Shown: piece by piece, positions 7,400-17,156 of the stretch
How the letters are laid out: each line of letters begins with the position of its first letter
Position numbering within the stretch: the stretch's first letter is position 1
Assembly (NCBI GenBank): GCA_000961575.1
Contig: LADP01000005.1
Coordinates: 62,001-126,000, forward strand
From: Peptococcaceae bacterium BRH_c8a
Lineage (GTDB): Bacteria; Bacillota; Desulfotomaculia; Desulfotomaculales; Desulfallaceae
Reading direction: 5' to 3'
Length of the DNA stretch: 64,000 nt
Program-made: the position numbers and the translations under genes
The notes under the pieces: generated by a model
What the model was told of the DNA's origin: nothing
The model's input: only the letters and a program-made list of their open reading frames with translations
Database searches by the model: none

Positions 7400-8436
7400 T
7401 GTTCAAGGATTTGCTTAACAAAGTGGCGCGGGGAGAGAATTTGTCTGAAGCCGAAGCGTCCGGGGCTATGGAGCTAATCATGGAGGGATGCGCCACGCCG
7501 GCCCAGATAGCCGGACTGCTTACGGCGCTAAAGCTAAAAGGGGAAACCATAGATGAAATCACCGGTTTTGCCCGGGTAATGCGCAGCAAGGCCACCCCGG
7601 TGACCAGCAGTCACCCGCTGCTGGTGGACACCTGCGGCACTGGCGGGGACGGGGCCAACACATTCAATATTTCCACTGTCACGGCGCTGGTGCTGGCCGG
7701 AGCCGGGGTTAAAGTAGCTAAACACGGTAACCGTTCGGTCTCCAGTCGCTGTGGTAGCGCTGATGTGCTGGAGGCACTGGGAGTCAATCTTGCATTGGAA
7801 CCCGGGGAAGTGGCAGACTGTTTGGACCAGGTGGGCATTGCCTTCCTGTATGCTCCTGTATTGCACGGGGCTATGAAGCATGCCGCCGGTCCGCGCCGGG
7901 AACTGGGCTTTCGGACGGTGTTCAATATTCTTGGCCCGCTAACCAACCCGGCAGGTGCCCGGGCGCAGGTGCTGGGCGTATACAGTGCCTCGCTGGTACG
8001 GGTGATGGCCGAGGTGCTGCTGCGGTTGGGAGCGGAACGGGCCTTTGTGGTGCACAGTTCCGGCGGGTTGGACGAAATGTCGCCTGTCGGGCCGGCAGCA
8101 GTTTGTGAGATCAGAAGCGGCCAAGTCTATGAATACGTTTTTGACCCTGCAGGCTATGGATTTGCTAATGTAGGGGTCGAGGAATTATCCGGCGGTTCTC
8201 CCGCGGAGAACGCTGTTATTGCACGAAATATACTGACTGGTGAGCCCGGGCCAAAACGGGACGCGGTACTGATGAACGCCGCTTTAGGAATTATGGCGGC
8301 GGGTGCGGCTAAGGACTTTACCACCGGGCTGGCACTGGCTGCCCGGAGCATCGATAACGGGCTGGCCCGGAACAAGTTGGAAGAATTAATCCGGTTTACC
8401 ACTGGGTGCCGAAAAGCCAGGGCGGCCGGGTTATGA
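7399..8436 (+). CDS. trpD: Anthranilate phosphoribosyltransferase
   Basis: Transfers phosphoribose from PRPP to anthranilate, the second step of tryptophan synthesis. The 345-aa product is of normal length and shows VDTCGTGGDGANTFNIST (PRPP site), AKHGNRSVSSRCGSADVLEALG and GPRRELGFRTVFNILGPLTNP. The GTG start follows AGGAGG at a normal distance. It is translationally coupled to trpC, since its TGA overlaps the trpC ATG. Confidence 0.97.
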   Translation: MFKDLLNKVARGENLSEAEASGAMELIMEGCATPAQIAGLLTALKLKGETIDEITGFARVMRSKATPVTSSHPLLVDTCGTGGDGANTFNISTVTALVLAGAGVKVAKHGNRSVSSRCGSADVLEALGVNLALEPGEVADCLDQVGIAFLYAPVLHGAMKHAAGPRRELGFRTVFNILGPLTNPAGARAQVLGVYSASLVRVMAEVLLRLGAERAFVVHSSGGLDEMSPVGPAAVCEIRSGQVYEYVFDPAGYGFANVGVEELSGGSPAENAVIARNILTGEPGPKRDAVLMNAALGIMAAGAAKDFTTGLALAARSIDNGLARNKLEELIRFTTGCRKARAAGL

Positions 8437-9248
8437 AACACGACATATTACGTAGAATTGTAGCCTTTAAAAAAGAGGAAGTGGCAGCGGCCCGGCGGCA
8501 GCGGCCGCTGCAGCAAATAAAAGAGCGCTTGGATGATGCGCCGCCGGCCCGTAGTTTTGCAGACCCGCTGCGGCTACCCGGGGAAGTGGCCCTGATTGCC
8601 GAAGTAAAAAGGCGCTCCCCGTCCCGGGGATTAATCCGGGCGGACTTTAACCTGGTCAAAATTGTGACCGCCTACCGGGATGCCGGGGCCGACGCCATTT
8701 CAGTGCTTACCGACAGCGAATTTTTTGGCGGTTCCCATGATTACCTGGCTGCAGCCAGGCGGATAACCGGCCAGCCGCTGTTGCGCAAAGATTTTATCAT
8801 ATATGACTACCAGGTATATGAATCCCGGCTGCTGGGGGCCGATGCAGTGCTGTTGATTGCCGGGATCTTGCCCGGTGATACGCTGGGCGAGTTGATTGAG
8901 CTTACCCGCAGCCTGGGCATGGAAGCGCTGGTGGAGACCCGCACGGCCGAAGAAATTGAACGGGCCTTGGTGGTTGGGGCAAAGGTAGTGGGCATCAATA
9001 ATCGCGACCTGCGGACTTTCCAGGTGGACTTAAACACCACGATAGAGTTGATGGGCCACATTAATGACCCTAGTGTTACAGTGGTCAGTGAGAGCGGTAT
9101 CCGAACCAGCTCAGACATTGAACGGCTGGGTGCCCGGGGAGTTCACGCCGTGTTGGTGGGCGAGACCCTGATGGCAGGTAGTGACCTGCGGGCCGGTGTC
9201 CGGTATCTTAAAGGCTTGGCAAGCGAGAGGGCGGCGGTCGAAGCGTGA
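8433..9248 (+). CDS. trpC: Indole-3-glycerol-phosphate synthase
   Basis: Closes the indole ring from carboxyphenylaminodeoxyribulose phosphate. TIM-barrel motifs are clear: LIAEVKRRSPSRG, SVLTDSEFFGGS, LLRKDFIIYDYQVYES, GINNRDLRTF and VVSESGI. The ATG at 8433 overlaps the trpD stop (ATGA); a GTG at 8406 in the same frame is inside trpD and less likely. The product is 271 aa. Confidence 0.96.
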   Translation: MKHDILRRIVAFKKEEVAAARRQRPLQQIKERLDDAPPARSFADPLRLPGEVALIAEVKRRSPSRGLIRADFNLVKIVTAYRDAGADAISVLTDSEFFGGSHDYLAAARRITGQPLLRKDFIIYDYQVYESRLLGADAVLLIAGILPGDTLGELIELTRSLGMEALVETRTAEEIERALVVGAKVVGINNRDLRTFQVDLNTTIELMGHINDPSVTVVSESGIRTSSDIERLGARGVHAVLVGETLMAGSDLRAGVRYLKGLASERAAVEA

Positions 9249-9868
9249 TTACGAACACGCCGGTGCGGGTGAAAATATGCGGCATCAGCGATCCCAAGAC
9301 AGCGCTGGCGGCGACCGAAGCAGGGGCGGACGCCCTGGGGTTTGTATTCGCTCCCAGTCGCCGGCAGGTGACACCTGAGCAGGCCCGGGCCATTATTGAA
9401 ACCCTGCCGCCCTTTGTGGCTCGGGTGGGGGTGTTCGTGAACGCCGCGCCAACCAGGGTGACCGAAATTGCTTTACATTGCGGGTTAACTGCGGTGCAGT
9501 TAAGCGGTGATGAGCCGCCCGGTTATGACGCCTTGTTGAACATCCCGCTAATTCGGACGCTGCGGGTGGGCAACGGTCGGCCGCTGCCCGACCTCAAAGA
9601 ATACCGGGCCGGGGCCTTCCTGTTCGATACGTACCGGGAAGGAAGTTACGGCGGCACCGGCACCGCCTTTGACTGGTCTTTGTTAAAGAAAATAAATTGT
9701 CCCGGACCGCTAATCCTGGCGGGGGGGCTTGATGCTGTCAACGTACGTGAGGCTGTGCGCCTGGTAAGGCCTTACGCCGTGGATGTCTCCGGCGGAGTGG
9801 AAACCGGCGGGCGCAAGGATATCCAAAAAATCAAGGAGTTTATCAACTTGGCCAAGGGGGTTAATTAA
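9245..9868 (+). CDS. trpF: Phosphoribosylanthranilate isomerase
   Basis: Catalyses the Amadori rearrangement of phosphoribosylanthranilate. The 207-aa product has KICGISDPKTAL with the catalytic cysteine, LGFVFAPSRRQV, DTYREGSYGGTG and a C-terminal LAGGLDAVNVREAV/VDVSGGVE phosphate-binding region. The GTG start overlaps the trpC TGA (GTGA). Confidence 0.96.
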   Translation: MITNTPVRVKICGISDPKTALAATEAGADALGFVFAPSRRQVTPEQARAIIETLPPFVARVGVFVNAAPTRVTEIALHCGLTAVQLSGDEPPGYDALLNIPLIRTLRVGNGRPLPDLKEYRAGAFLFDTYREGSYGGTGTAFDWSLLKKINCPGPLILAGGLDAVNVREAVRLVRPYAVDVSGGVETGGRKDIQKIKEFINLAKGVN

Positions 9869-11140
9869 GTGAGTACGGTAGCGCATAAGGTAGCAACGGA
9901 ACACGCACAAAAAACGGTTACCGGTAACTGCGGGGCGGCAAATACGGCTTTACCTGACGACCGTGGTTATTATGGCGGTTTCGGGGGCACATTTGTGCCC
10001 GAAACAATTATGCCCGCACTGGAGGAACTAATTGACGCCTACCGCCGTTTTCGGGACGACAGTGATTTCAGGCAGGAACTGCAGTATTATCTGCAGCATT
10101 ACGTAGGCCGGCCTTCACCGCTGTATTTTGCCCGTGGTCTTACCGAATATTTGGGCGGCGCCCGGATTTACCTCAAACGGGAGGATTTGAACCACACCGG
10201 GGCGCACAAAATTAACAACACCGTGGGCCAGGTGCTTTTGGCCAGACGGATGGGCAAACAGCGGATTATCGCCGAGACCGGCGCCGGGCAGCACGGAGTG
10301 GCTACCGCCACCGTGGCGGCCATGTTTGACCTGCAGTGCGCTATCTACATGGGCGAGGAAGATATCCGCCGCCAATCCCTGAACGTTTTCCGCATGCGCC
10401 TTTTAGGGGCTAAGGTGGTACCGGTAACATCGGGCAGCCGCACCTTAAAGGACGCCATGAACGAGGCGATGCGGGACTGGGTAACCAACATTGACGATAC
10501 CTACTACTTGATCGGCTCGGTGGCCGGGCCGCATCCTTATCCCTCACTGGTCAGGGATTTCCAAAAGGTCATCGGTGAGGAGGCCCGCCGCCAGATAGTA
10601 GAACAGGCGGGGCGCCTGCCGGATTACGTGGTGGCTTGCGTCGGCGGGGGCAGCAACGCCATGGGTATATTTCACCCCTTTATTGAAGATGGCGGAGTAA
10701 ACCTGATCGGTGTGGAAGCCGCCGGACACGGACTGGATACCGACCTGCACTCCGCCACCCTTTCCAAGGGCCGCCCGGGAGTGCTGCACGGGTCGCTCAG
10801 CTATCTGTTGCAGGACGGAGACGGTCAGGTGATACCGGTGCACTCCATCTCAGCGGGCTTGGACTACCCGGGGGTGGGGCCGGAACACAGTTACCTGAAG
10901 GATTCTGGACGGGCCGTTTACGTTGCCGCCACCGACCGGGAAGCGCTAGACGCCTTTAAAATTCTGTGCCGTACCGAGGGCATCATCCCGGCCCTGGAAA
11001 GCGCCCACGCCCTGGCCGGGGCGGTTCGTCTGGCACCTGAACTGTCCCGGGACGAGATCATCATTGTTAATCTCTCGGGCCGTGGCGACAAGGACGTGCA
11101 CACAGTGGCCGAAGAAATGGGGGTGTCATTAAATGAATAA
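9869..11140 (+). CDS. trpB: Tryptophan synthase beta chain
   Basis: PLP enzyme that condenses indole with serine. Motifs include [14 protein letters not shown] (PLP lysine), [21 protein letters not shown] and GVEAAGHG. At 423 aa it carries about 30 extra N-terminal residues of low complexity before the conserved [13 protein letters not shown]. The GTG start abuts the trpF stop and follows AAGGGGG at 8 nt. It overlaps trpA by 8 nt. Confidence 0.97.
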   Translation: MSTVAHKVATEHAQKTVTGNCGAANTALPDDRGYYGGFGGTFVPETIMPALEELIDAYRRFRDDSDFRQELQYYLQHYVGRPSPLYFARGLTEYLGGARIYLKREDLNHTGAHKINNTVGQVLLARRMGKQRIIAETGAGQHGVATATVAAMFDLQCAIYMGEEDIRRQSLNVFRMRLLGAKVVPVTSGSRTLKDAMNEAMRDWVTNIDDTYYLIGSVAGPHPYPSLVRDFQKVIGEEARRQIVEQAGRLPDYVVACVGGGSNAMGIFHPFIEDGGVNLIGVEAAGHGLDTDLHSATLSKGRPGVLHGSLSYLLQDGDGQVIPVHSISAGLDYPGVGPEHSYLKDSGRAVYVAATDREALDAFKILCRTEGIIPALESAHALAGAVRLAPELSRDEIIIVNLSGRGDKDVHTVAEEMGVSLNE

Positions 11141-11978
11141 AAACACTTTAAACAGCCGCCTGGCCACAGTGTTAAAAGAAGCGCTCCTGCGCGGCGAAAA
11201 GGGATTGATACCTTACATCATGGCCGGCGACCCCGACCTGGATACCACGGTTGAGCTAGCCGTCGCCATGGCACAAGCCGGAGCCGATGTACTGGAATTA
11301 GGGGTGCCCTTTTCCGACCCGGTGGCCGACGGACCGGCCATCCAGGCTGCGGCCCAGCGTTCCCTGGCGTCCGGGACTATACTCAAGGGTATACTGGAAG
11401 CGGTGGGAGAAATCAGGCGGCGCAGCGATATTCCGCTGGTGCTGATGACCTATTACAATCCTGTTTACCAATACGGAGTTAAACAGTTTATTAATGACGC
11501 AGCAAGGGTGGGGGTAAATGGTCTAATCGTGCCCGACCTGCCGCCCGAAGAGTGTGCTGAACTGCTGCAGGCCGGAGACGCCAGCGGTGTGGATCTGATC
11601 CCCTTGGTGACACCCAACACACCAGCTCGGCGTCTAGAGATGATTGCCCGGCGGGCCCGGGGTTTTGTTTACTGTGTCTCAGTGACCGGAGTTACAGGGG
11701 AACGAAATAGCATTGCCACCGGCCTGCCGGCCATGACTTCAGCGGTGCGCAAGTTTACCACGCTGCCGGTGGCAGTGGGGTTTGGCATCTCCACTCCGGA
11801 GCAGGCTGCCGAAACAGCCCGGTATTGCGATGCCGTAGTGGTGGGCAGCGCACTGGTGAAAACCATAGCCGAACGGGCAGGTTCCTCGGAATTGGTATTG
11901 GCTGTGGCCCGCCAAGTGCGGGAATTGAAAGACGCCCTTACCGGGCGGGAGGTGAAGAAAATTGACACCGCCATATAA
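11133..11978 (+). CDS. trpA: Tryptophan synthase alpha chain
   Basis: Releases indole from indole-3-glycerol phosphate and channels it to TrpB. The TIM-barrel motifs [42 protein letters not shown] and [10 protein letters not shown] are present, and 281 aa is slightly long. Its 3' end overlaps the DAHP synthase gene by 17 nt, so the two are coupled. Confidence 0.97.
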   Translation: MNKNTLNSRLATVLKEALLRGEKGLIPYIMAGDPDLDTTVELAVAMAQAGADVLELGVPFSDPVADGPAIQAAAQRSLASGTILKGILEAVGEIRRRSDIPLVLMTYYNPVYQYGVKQFINDAARVGVNGLIVPDLPPEECAELLQAGDASGVDLIPLVTPNTPARRLEMIARRARGFVYCVSVTGVTGERNSIATGLPAMTSAVRKFTTLPVAVGFGISTPEQAAETARYCDAVVVGSALVKTIAERAGSSELVLAVARQVRELKDALTGREVKKIDTAI

Positions 11979-12768
11979 ACTGGCCAGCCGGGAAAGCAAA
12001 AAAGAAAACACTGTGGTGCGGGTGGGTGACTGCCTGATCGGCGGCGGTGAACCAGTGGTGGTAGCCGGGCCGTGCGCCGTAGAAGACGAGGAGATGCTGG
12101 TTAAACTGGCCTGCCGGATGAAACGGATGGGCGTGAATGTACTGCGCGGAGGGGCATATAAGCCCCGTACTTCGCCATACTCCTTCCAGGGGCTGGGCGA
12201 GGAAGGCCTGCGCATCCTCACCCGGGCGGGCCGGGTGGCCGGCCTGCCGGTAATTACTGAGCTAATCGACGTGCGTCAACTGGCGGAAGTATGCCGTTAC
12301 GCCGACATCATTCAGATTGGCAGCCGCAATATGCAGAATTTCGGGCTGCTGCGGGAAGTTGGGCGGACTAGTTACCCGGTGCTGCTGAAGCGTGGGCTGT
12401 CCGCCACCCTGGAGGAATGGTTGATGGCAGCGGAGTACATTCTGGCCGAAGGCAACAGCCAGGTGATTCTGTGTGAGCGGGGGATTAGGAGTTTTGAAAC
12501 CTACACCCGCAATACCTTCGACATCAATGCTGTACCGGCGGTGAAATACCTGTCCCACCTGCCACTGCTGGCTGACCCCAGCCACGGTACCGGCCGGCGG
12601 GAGCTGGTACTACCGGTGGCCAGGGCCGCCCTGGCCGCCGGAGCCGACGGGTTGATGCTGGAAGTACATCCCTGCCCGGAAAAAGCCCTGTCGGACGGCG
12701 ACCAGTCGTTGCTTCCCGATGACCTGGCCGGATTTATGAAAGCGCTGCGCGGCGCCCCCGCCGCCTGA
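11962..12768 (+). CDS. aroF: 3-deoxy-7-phosphoheptulonate (DAHP) synthase, trp-operon copy
   Basis: Condenses PEP and erythrose 4-phosphate, the entry step of the shikimate pathway. This is the type I-beta (KDOPS-like) form: [51 protein letters not shown] and DPSHGTGRR. At 268 aa it has only a short tail before the barrel and lacks the ~70-residue N-terminal regulatory domain of the second copy at 40304. The TTG start follows GGGAGGTG. Being last in the trp operon links carbon entry to tryptophan demand. Confidence 0.94.
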   Translation: MTPPYKLASRESKKENTVVRVGDCLIGGGEPVVVAGPCAVEDEEMLVKLACRMKRMGVNVLRGGAYKPRTSPYSFQGLGEEGLRILTRAGRVAGLPVITELIDVRQLAEVCRYADIIQIGSRNMQNFGLLREVGRTSYPVLLKRGLSATLEEWLMAAEYILAEGNSQVILCERGIRSFETYTRNTFDINAVPAVKYLSHLPLLADPSHGTGRRELVLPVARAALAAGADGLMLEVHPCPEKALSDGDQSLLPDDLAGFMKALRGAPAA

Positions 12769-12790
12769 GACGAAGATTTCAAAATCGTAG

Positions 12791-12811
12791 GGGCACCCCT
12801 CGCGGGTGCCC
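12791..12811. terminator. GC-rich hairpin between convergent genes
   Basis: GGGCACCC / GGGTGCCC with a 5-nt loop, 22 nt after the DAHP synthase stop and before a convergent gene. It lacks a T-run, so it may be a repeat-type palindrome as well as a weak terminator. Confidence 0.5.
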
Positions 12812-12822
12812 GGTTCACGTTA

Positions 12823-13071
12823 TCAATGAATAACCGGATTCTCGGAACCGGAATCAGAATCGTCATCGTCTAGTTCTAATAAATTTTTTTCTTTACGATC
12901 CATCTCCGATAAGCGAGCATCCAAACGTTTGCGTTTTTTAGGAGCCGGTTGGCCCGGTGCCATCTCCCCGGGCCGGCCGTATTTTTTTTGCAGTTCTTCA
13001 AGTTGCTCTGGTGATAGGTGATAGCTGGTACACTTAGTTTGTAATTCCTTTCTGGGCTTTGCAAAGAGCAT
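12823..13071 (-). CDS. 82-aa charged hypothetical protein
   Basis: The ATG at 13071 lies 6 nt after a GAGGTG SD; a GTG at 13080 overlaps the SD. The protein has a mid-region HLSPEQLEELQKKYGRPGEM, then a basic stretch (PKKRKR) and an acidic tail rich in Asp/Ser. I do not recognise a domain. The SPEQLEELQKKYG segment looks like a short helix and could pack as a helix-turn-helix, but this is weak. Confidence 0.6.
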   Translation of the reverse strand: MLFAKPRKELQTKCTSYHLSPEQLEELQKKYGRPGEMAPGQPAPKKRKRLDARLSEMDRKEKNLLELDDDDSDSGSENPVIH

Positions 13072-13343
13072 CTTAATCACCTCGCATAAATTTGATAAAT
13101 CATTTTTGACTTAATGAACTTGTTATTTATGACTATGTTTTATAATTTCAACCACTTACATTCATCTCTTTATAGTTTAAATAGTTTACAAGGATATAAA
13201 CTGTGAGTTGATAACCAATATGGAATAATCAGGTTATTAGTGACCAGCCAAATTTGTTGCTTGCCTTGAAAGCATTGCTGTGTTATCTTAGTCATGACTT
13301 CAATATGCTTAAAAAAACATAACGCTGAACAGGAGCGGTTTAA
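13072..13343. other. Divergent intergenic region, AT-rich
   Basis: About 270 nt between divergent genes. It is AT-rich and must hold promoters for both, but I see no clear consensus pair, riboswitch or strong hairpin. Confidence 0.4.
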
Positions 13344-14090
13344 TTGTTGGCGGTAAAAGACCTTTTGCTGGTCAGGGGTAAAAAAACAATATTGCAGATT
13401 GACGAATTCAAGCTAAACCAGGGTGATAGAGTGGCATTAATTGGCCCCAACGGGGCCGGCAAAAGCACTTTTTTAAAAACCCTGGCTTTGTTGGAAAAAC
13501 CCACAGCGGGGTCGGTCTTTTTTCGTGGACAGTTGGTTAACAATATAAATACCCTGTCTTTTAGACGCCGTATGGCCGTTGTTTTTCAGGAACCACTGCT
13601 TCTAAATACTACAGTTTATAACAACGTAGCCCAAGGTTTGAAGTTTAGGAGTGTGGAGCGGGCCGATATTGACCGCCGGGTGAACTACTGGCTGAAGAAA
13701 TTGGGTATCACCGATTTGAGCAACCGAACCCCCTTGCACCTTTCCGGCGGGGAAGCCCAGCGGGTGAATTTGGCCCGGGCCTTTGTCCTCGAGCCCGAGG
13801 TGGTATTTCTTGACGAACCTTTTTCTGCCCTGGATTTTCCGACCCGGGTGGACTTACTAGAGAAATTGGGAGAGTTACTGACAAATACTGCCACCACTGC
13901 GTTGTTCGTGACCCACGACTTTATGGAGATTCCTTATTTAACCGACAATGTGGCTGTTATCGACGGCGGCTCGGTGGTACACCGGGGCGGGGTGCGGGAA
14001 ATTATGAAAGGCAGCGTGGCAATCCCGGCAGTGCGGCGGTTGCTCCGTCCTTATCAAAAGAGCGCCATGATGCGCGAGTATATGGGTTAA
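13344..14090 (+). CDS. ABC transporter ATP-binding protein, tungstate (TupC)-like
   Basis: 248-aa ABC ATPase: Walker A GPNGAGKST, Q-loop VVFQEPLLLNTTVYNNVA, signature LSGGEAQRVNLARA, Walker B VVFLDEP and switch VTHDF. The Q-loop region and LSGGEAQRV signature are closest to tungstate/molybdate importers of TupC/WtpC type as I know them. No permease or binding protein adjoins it, which is unusual. TTG 13344 follows AGGAGC at 7 nt. The substrate is inferred. Confidence 0.7.
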   Translation: MLAVKDLLLVRGKKTILQIDEFKLNQGDRVALIGPNGAGKSTFLKTLALLEKPTAGSVFFRGQLVNNINTLSFRRRMAVVFQEPLLLNTTVYNNVAQGLKFRSVERADIDRRVNYWLKKLGITDLSNRTPLHLSGGEAQRVNLARAFVLEPEVVFLDEPFSALDFPTRVDLLEKLGELLTNTATTALFVTHDFMEIPYLTDNVAVIDGGSVVHRGGVREIMKGSVAIPAVRRLLRPYQKSAMMREYMG

Positions 14091-14111
14091 CATAAATATT
14101 GCCGGATGGTA

Positions 14112-14140
14112 TTGATTACCGGGGATAATGTCATTATAAT
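14112..14140 (+). promoter_or_regulatory. Promoter of the thiamine operon
   Basis: TTGATT at 14112-14117, a 17-nt spacer and TATAAT at 14135-14140, just upstream of the TPP riboswitch. Confidence 0.8.
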
Positions 14141-14156
14141 TAAGTTAATCTAATAA

Positions 14157-14253
14157 AAACGGGGGAGCTCATGTTTATGGGCTGAGAAAGGGCTGAAGAG
14201 CACCTGACCCAGAAACCTGATCGGGGTAATGCCCGCGTAGGGAAGGTAATCTG
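14157..14253 (+). promoter_or_regulatory. TPP riboswitch (THI element)
   Basis: Conserved blocks occur in order: GGGGGAGCTC at the 5' end, GGGCTGAGA, CCTGACCC, ACCTGATC and the GGTAATGCCCGCGTAGGGAA core. This is a standard thiamine pyrophosphate aptamer. It precedes an intrinsic terminator, so TPP binding should stop transcription of the operon. Confidence 0.97.
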
Positions 14254-14259
14254 ATCATT

Positions 14260-14289
14260 AGCGCACCTTGCCCGGGGGTGCGCTTTCTT
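14260..14289 (+). terminator. Riboswitch-controlled terminator
   Basis: AGCGCACC (14260-14267) / GGTGCGCT (14277-14284) stem followed by a short T-rich tail, directly downstream of the TPP aptamer. Confidence 0.88.
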
Positions 14290-14355
14290 GATGCCTATTA
14301 TTGCCTAACGTATTAAGCAGATGGCCCTGGTGAACAAAGAAATGAAGGTGAACAG

Positions 14356-15003
14356 ATGCGCTGCGTGATTATAACTGGCGGAACGATCGAAGATTTACAG
14401 TGGCTGAGCGGGGTTATTAAAGAAAGAGACCGGATAATTTGCGTGGACGGCGGGGCCAAGTATGCCGCTGCCCTAAAGCTTATTCCCGACATAATTATTG
14501 GGGACATGGACTCTTTGGCACATCAAGAATTGGATCGCCTGGCCAGTCTGGGCGCTGCTGTCAGGGAATACCCGCCGGATAAAGATGATACAGATACCGC
14601 ACTGGCGGTGGCTGAGGCACTGTCCGGCAGTCCCGAAGAGATTATCATCGTCGGTGCGCTGGGAACCAGGTTTGACCATTCCCTGGCCAACGTGCACCTG
14701 CTGCGGGTGGCATTAGACTGGGGAATACAGGCGCGGATTATAAATGAGTACAACGAGATTAGCCTGGTGTCGCCGCACTTGCCTACCGTGGTTAATGGCC
14801 GGCCGGGAGAATTGTTTTCTCTGCTGCCCCTGACTGAAGAGGTCACCGGGGTAAATGTAAAGGGCGCCCGTTGGCCGCTGGAAAATGCCACCTTTAGAAT
14901 TGGCAATCCATACGGAGTGAGCAACCGGCTGGCAGCGGGGAAAGTAGTTATATCTCTAGATTCAGGACTGCTGCTGTTAATAAGAACAAGTGGAGGTTTA
15001 TGA
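14356..15003 (+). CDS. thiN: Thiamine pyrophosphokinase
   Basis: Converts thiamine to thiamine pyrophosphate using ATP. Typical motifs: VDGGAKYA near residue 35, PDIIIGDMDSL near 50, PPDKDDTDTALA near 77 and LGTRFDHSLANVHLL near 105. The 215-aa product has the usual length for the YloS/ThiN family. ATG 14356 follows an AAGGTG SD. It is the first gene after the TPP riboswitch and heads a salvage operon with the transporter downstream. Confidence 0.95.
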   Translation: MRCVIITGGTIEDLQWLSGVIKERDRIICVDGGAKYAAALKLIPDIIIGDMDSLAHQELDRLASLGAAVREYPPDKDDTDTALAVAEALSGSPEEIIIVGALGTRFDHSLANVHLLRVALDWGIQARIINEYNEISLVSPHLPTVVNGRPGELFSLLPLTEEVTGVNVKGARWPLENATFRIGNPYGVSNRLAAGKVVISLDSGLLLLIRTSGGL

Positions 15004-15006
15004 TAA

Positions 15007-15345
15007 ATGGAAAATAGTGTTAATAACTTGCAACAAAACCAACTTGCAACACCAGGCACTAAAGCGATAAACGTTAGTTTTCAGGTGATACCTAATGTGC
15101 CTGGTGGTGATGTTTACGCGGTGGTGGATCGGGCCATCGAGGTGGTGCAGCGATCCGGGGTCAAGTACGAGGTGGGGCCTATGGAAACCACTATGGAGGG
15201 CGAATTAAATGAGTTGTTGGAGGTGGTTAAAAAGGCTCAGCAGGCCTGTGTTGAAGCCGGGGCTGTCAGGGTAATGACCCTGATTAAAATCGATTATGCG
15301 CCCGGTGGTGTCACCATGGAAGAAAAGGTAGGCAAATACAGGTGA
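15007..15345 (+). CDS. MTH1187/YkoF-type thiamine-binding protein
   Basis: 112 aa with the family pattern VSFQVIPNVPG, AIEVVQRSGVKYEVGPMETTMEGEL and KIDYAPGGVTMEEKVGKYR. MTH1187-type proteins adopt a ferredoxin-like fold; YkoF relatives bind thiamine or its pyrimidine. ATG 15007 follows GGAGG and lies 3 nt after thiN. Its stop overlaps the permease start. It may be a cytoplasmic ligand trap or sensor for the importer. Confidence 0.88.
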   Translation: MENSVNNLQQNQLATPGTKAINVSFQVIPNVPGGDVYAVVDRAIEVVQRSGVKYEVGPMETTMEGELNELLEVVKKAQQACVEAGAVRVMTLIKIDYAPGGVTMEEKVGKYR

Positions 15346-16112
15346 TTAAAAGGTCGGTAAACAGAATTCCTGTTTCGGCGCTGGCTATTATGGCGGTGTT
15401 GCTGGTGTTCTGGGAGGCTGCCGTGCGTGTTACCGGCATGCCGGCCTGGTTTCTGCCTCCCCCTAGTCGGGTTTTTACCGCCTTGATGGAGACGCTGCCG
15501 CTGCTTTTGGAGCATTCACGTTACACTTTGCTGGCGGCGCTCACCGGTCTGACAATGGCCGTCCTGGTAGCGCTGGTTTTGGCGGTGGTCATGGCTTTGT
15601 CACCCCGGATCCGTCAGGGTGTCTACCCTTTGCTGGTGTTTTCCCAGACCATCCCCATCATTACCATCGCACCTCTTTTGGTCATCTGGTTCGGTTTCGG
15701 AATTATGCCCAAGGTGGTTGTGGTGACCCTGGTCTGTTTCTTTCCGGTGGCTGTAAGTATGGTTGAAGGCATGCAGGCGGCTGATGCCGACATGGTTAAA
15801 CTGTTACAGGTGATGGGAGCTTCCCGCTGGCAAATTATCAGGCTGATGCTGATTCCTGCCGCCTTGCCATCATTTTTTGCCGGGCTAAAAATAGCAGGCA
15901 CTTATGCAATGATGGGGGCTGTAATTGGCGAGTGGCTGGGGGCCAGCAACGGCCTGGGGGTTTTTATGACCCGTGCTGCGCACGCATACAAAGCTGACAG
16001 TGTCTTTGCAGCGATAATTATCATTTCATTAATTAGCCTGTTGCTGTTTGCCTTGATTGAACTGATAGCACGGTTGACTATTCCCTGGTATTACAATGAA
16101 AGGAGAAAGTAA
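15342..16112 (+). CDS. thiX: ABC permease for thiamine precursor (ThiX-like)
   Basis: 256-aa membrane protein with about six helices and the BPD-type EAA motif MGASRWQIIRLMLIPAALPSF near residue 165. The N-terminus FWEAAVRVTGMPAWFLPPPS is typical of the SsuC/ThiX permease group. The GTG start overlaps the preceding gene by 4 nt. Between the thiamine-binding protein and ThiY-like genes, it most likely carries hydroxymethylpyrimidine or formylaminopyrimidine. Confidence 0.88.
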   Translation: MIKRSVNRIPVSALAIMAVLLVFWEAAVRVTGMPAWFLPPPSRVFTALMETLPLLLEHSRYTLLAALTGLTMAVLVALVLAVVMALSPRIRQGVYPLLVFSQTIPIITIAPLLVIWFGFGIMPKVVVVTLVCFFPVAVSMVEGMQAADADMVKLLQVMGASRWQIIRLMLIPAALPSFFAGLKIAGTYAMMGAVIGEWLGASNGLGVFMTRAAHAYKADSVFAAIIIISLISLLLFALIELIARLTIPWYYNERRK

Positions 16113-16114
16113 AA

Positions 16115-17110
16115 ATGATTAAAAAAGCAATTATTCTTCTACTAGCTGTTGTGTTATTACTGACCGGGTGTTCCGCCGGAGGCGAGAATACCGGAGCGGG
16201 CAAGGACGAAACCCAAAACGTTACAGTAATGCTGGACTGGGTACCCAACACTAACCATACCGGCCTGTATGTCGCCCTAGACAAGGGCTGGTTTGCTGAT
16301 CAAGGGCTACAGGTGGAAATTATTGAACCCAGTCAGGGCGGTGCCACTGCGCCATTGGTAGCTTCAGGTCAAGCCCACTTTGGCGTGGGTTACCAGGAAG
16401 ATGTTACCCAGGCCAGGGCTAACGAAGTGCCGGTGGTCTCGGTGGCTGCGGTGATTCAGCATAATACTTCTGGTTTTGCGTCCCCCAAAGAAAAAGGCAT
16501 CACCCGGCCACTTAATATGGAAGGTAAGCGCTATGGCGGTTGGGGCGCCCCCACCGAGGACGCCATGTTGAAGGCGGTTATCGAAGGCGACGGCGGTGAT
16601 TTTAGCAAGGTAGAAATAATCAATACCGGCGTGGCCGACTTCTTTTCCGCTGTTGAGCGAGATATAGACTTTGCCTGGATTTACTACGGCTGGACCGGAG
16701 TGGAATCTGAACTTAGGGGCATGGAATTGGATTTCCTTGAACTACGTGAGTTGGAACCGGCTTTGGATTATTACACACCGGTACTTACAACAGGAGAAAA
16801 ACTAATTAAAGAAGATCCGGAACTGGTACGCAAATTTTTACGGGCTGTTTCTATGGGTTACGAATTCGCCATTGACAACCCGGAAGAAGCGGCCCAGATA
16901 TTGCTTAAGTATACACCGGAAACTGATGAAGAGTTGCTGCTGGCCAGCCAAAAGTACCTGAGCCCACGCTACCAGGACGACGCGTCGCGCTGGGGAGAAC
17001 AAAAAGTTCAGGTGTGGCAACGCTACGCCAGTTGGATGTACGAAAGAGAGTTGCTGCCGGAAATGATTGACCCCGATAAGGCTTTCACTAACGAGTTCCT
17101 GCCGGAGTAG
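16115..17110 (+). CDS. thiY: NMT1/THI5-like substrate-binding lipoprotein (ThiY-like)
   Basis: 331 aa with a lipoprotein signal (LLLTGCSAGG; Cys near residue 20). The mature part has the NMT1/THI5 signature VMLDWVPNTNHTGLYVALDKGW, then SQGGATAPLVASGQAHFG and VGYQED. The family binds pyrimidine precursors of thiamine, which fits the TPP riboswitch upstream. SD AAAGGAGAAAG precedes ATG 16115. Confidence 0.9.
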   Translation: MIKKAIILLLAVVLLLTGCSAGGENTGAGKDETQNVTVMLDWVPNTNHTGLYVALDKGWFADQGLQVEIIEPSQGGATAPLVASGQAHFGVGYQEDVTQARANEVPVVSVAAVIQHNTSGFASPKEKGITRPLNMEGKRYGGWGAPTEDAMLKAVIEGDGGDFSKVEIINTGVADFFSAVERDIDFAWIYYGWTGVESELRGMELDFLELRELEPALDYYTPVLTTGEKLIKEDPELVRKFLRAVSMGYEFAIDNPEEAAQILLKYTPETDEELLLASQKYLSPRYQDDASRWGEQKVQVWQRYASWMYERELLPEMIDPDKAFTNEFLPE

Positions 17111-17156
17111 TTACAAGTTTGCGTCTGGCAATGGGGTAAAGTAGCGAGGTGTTCCT

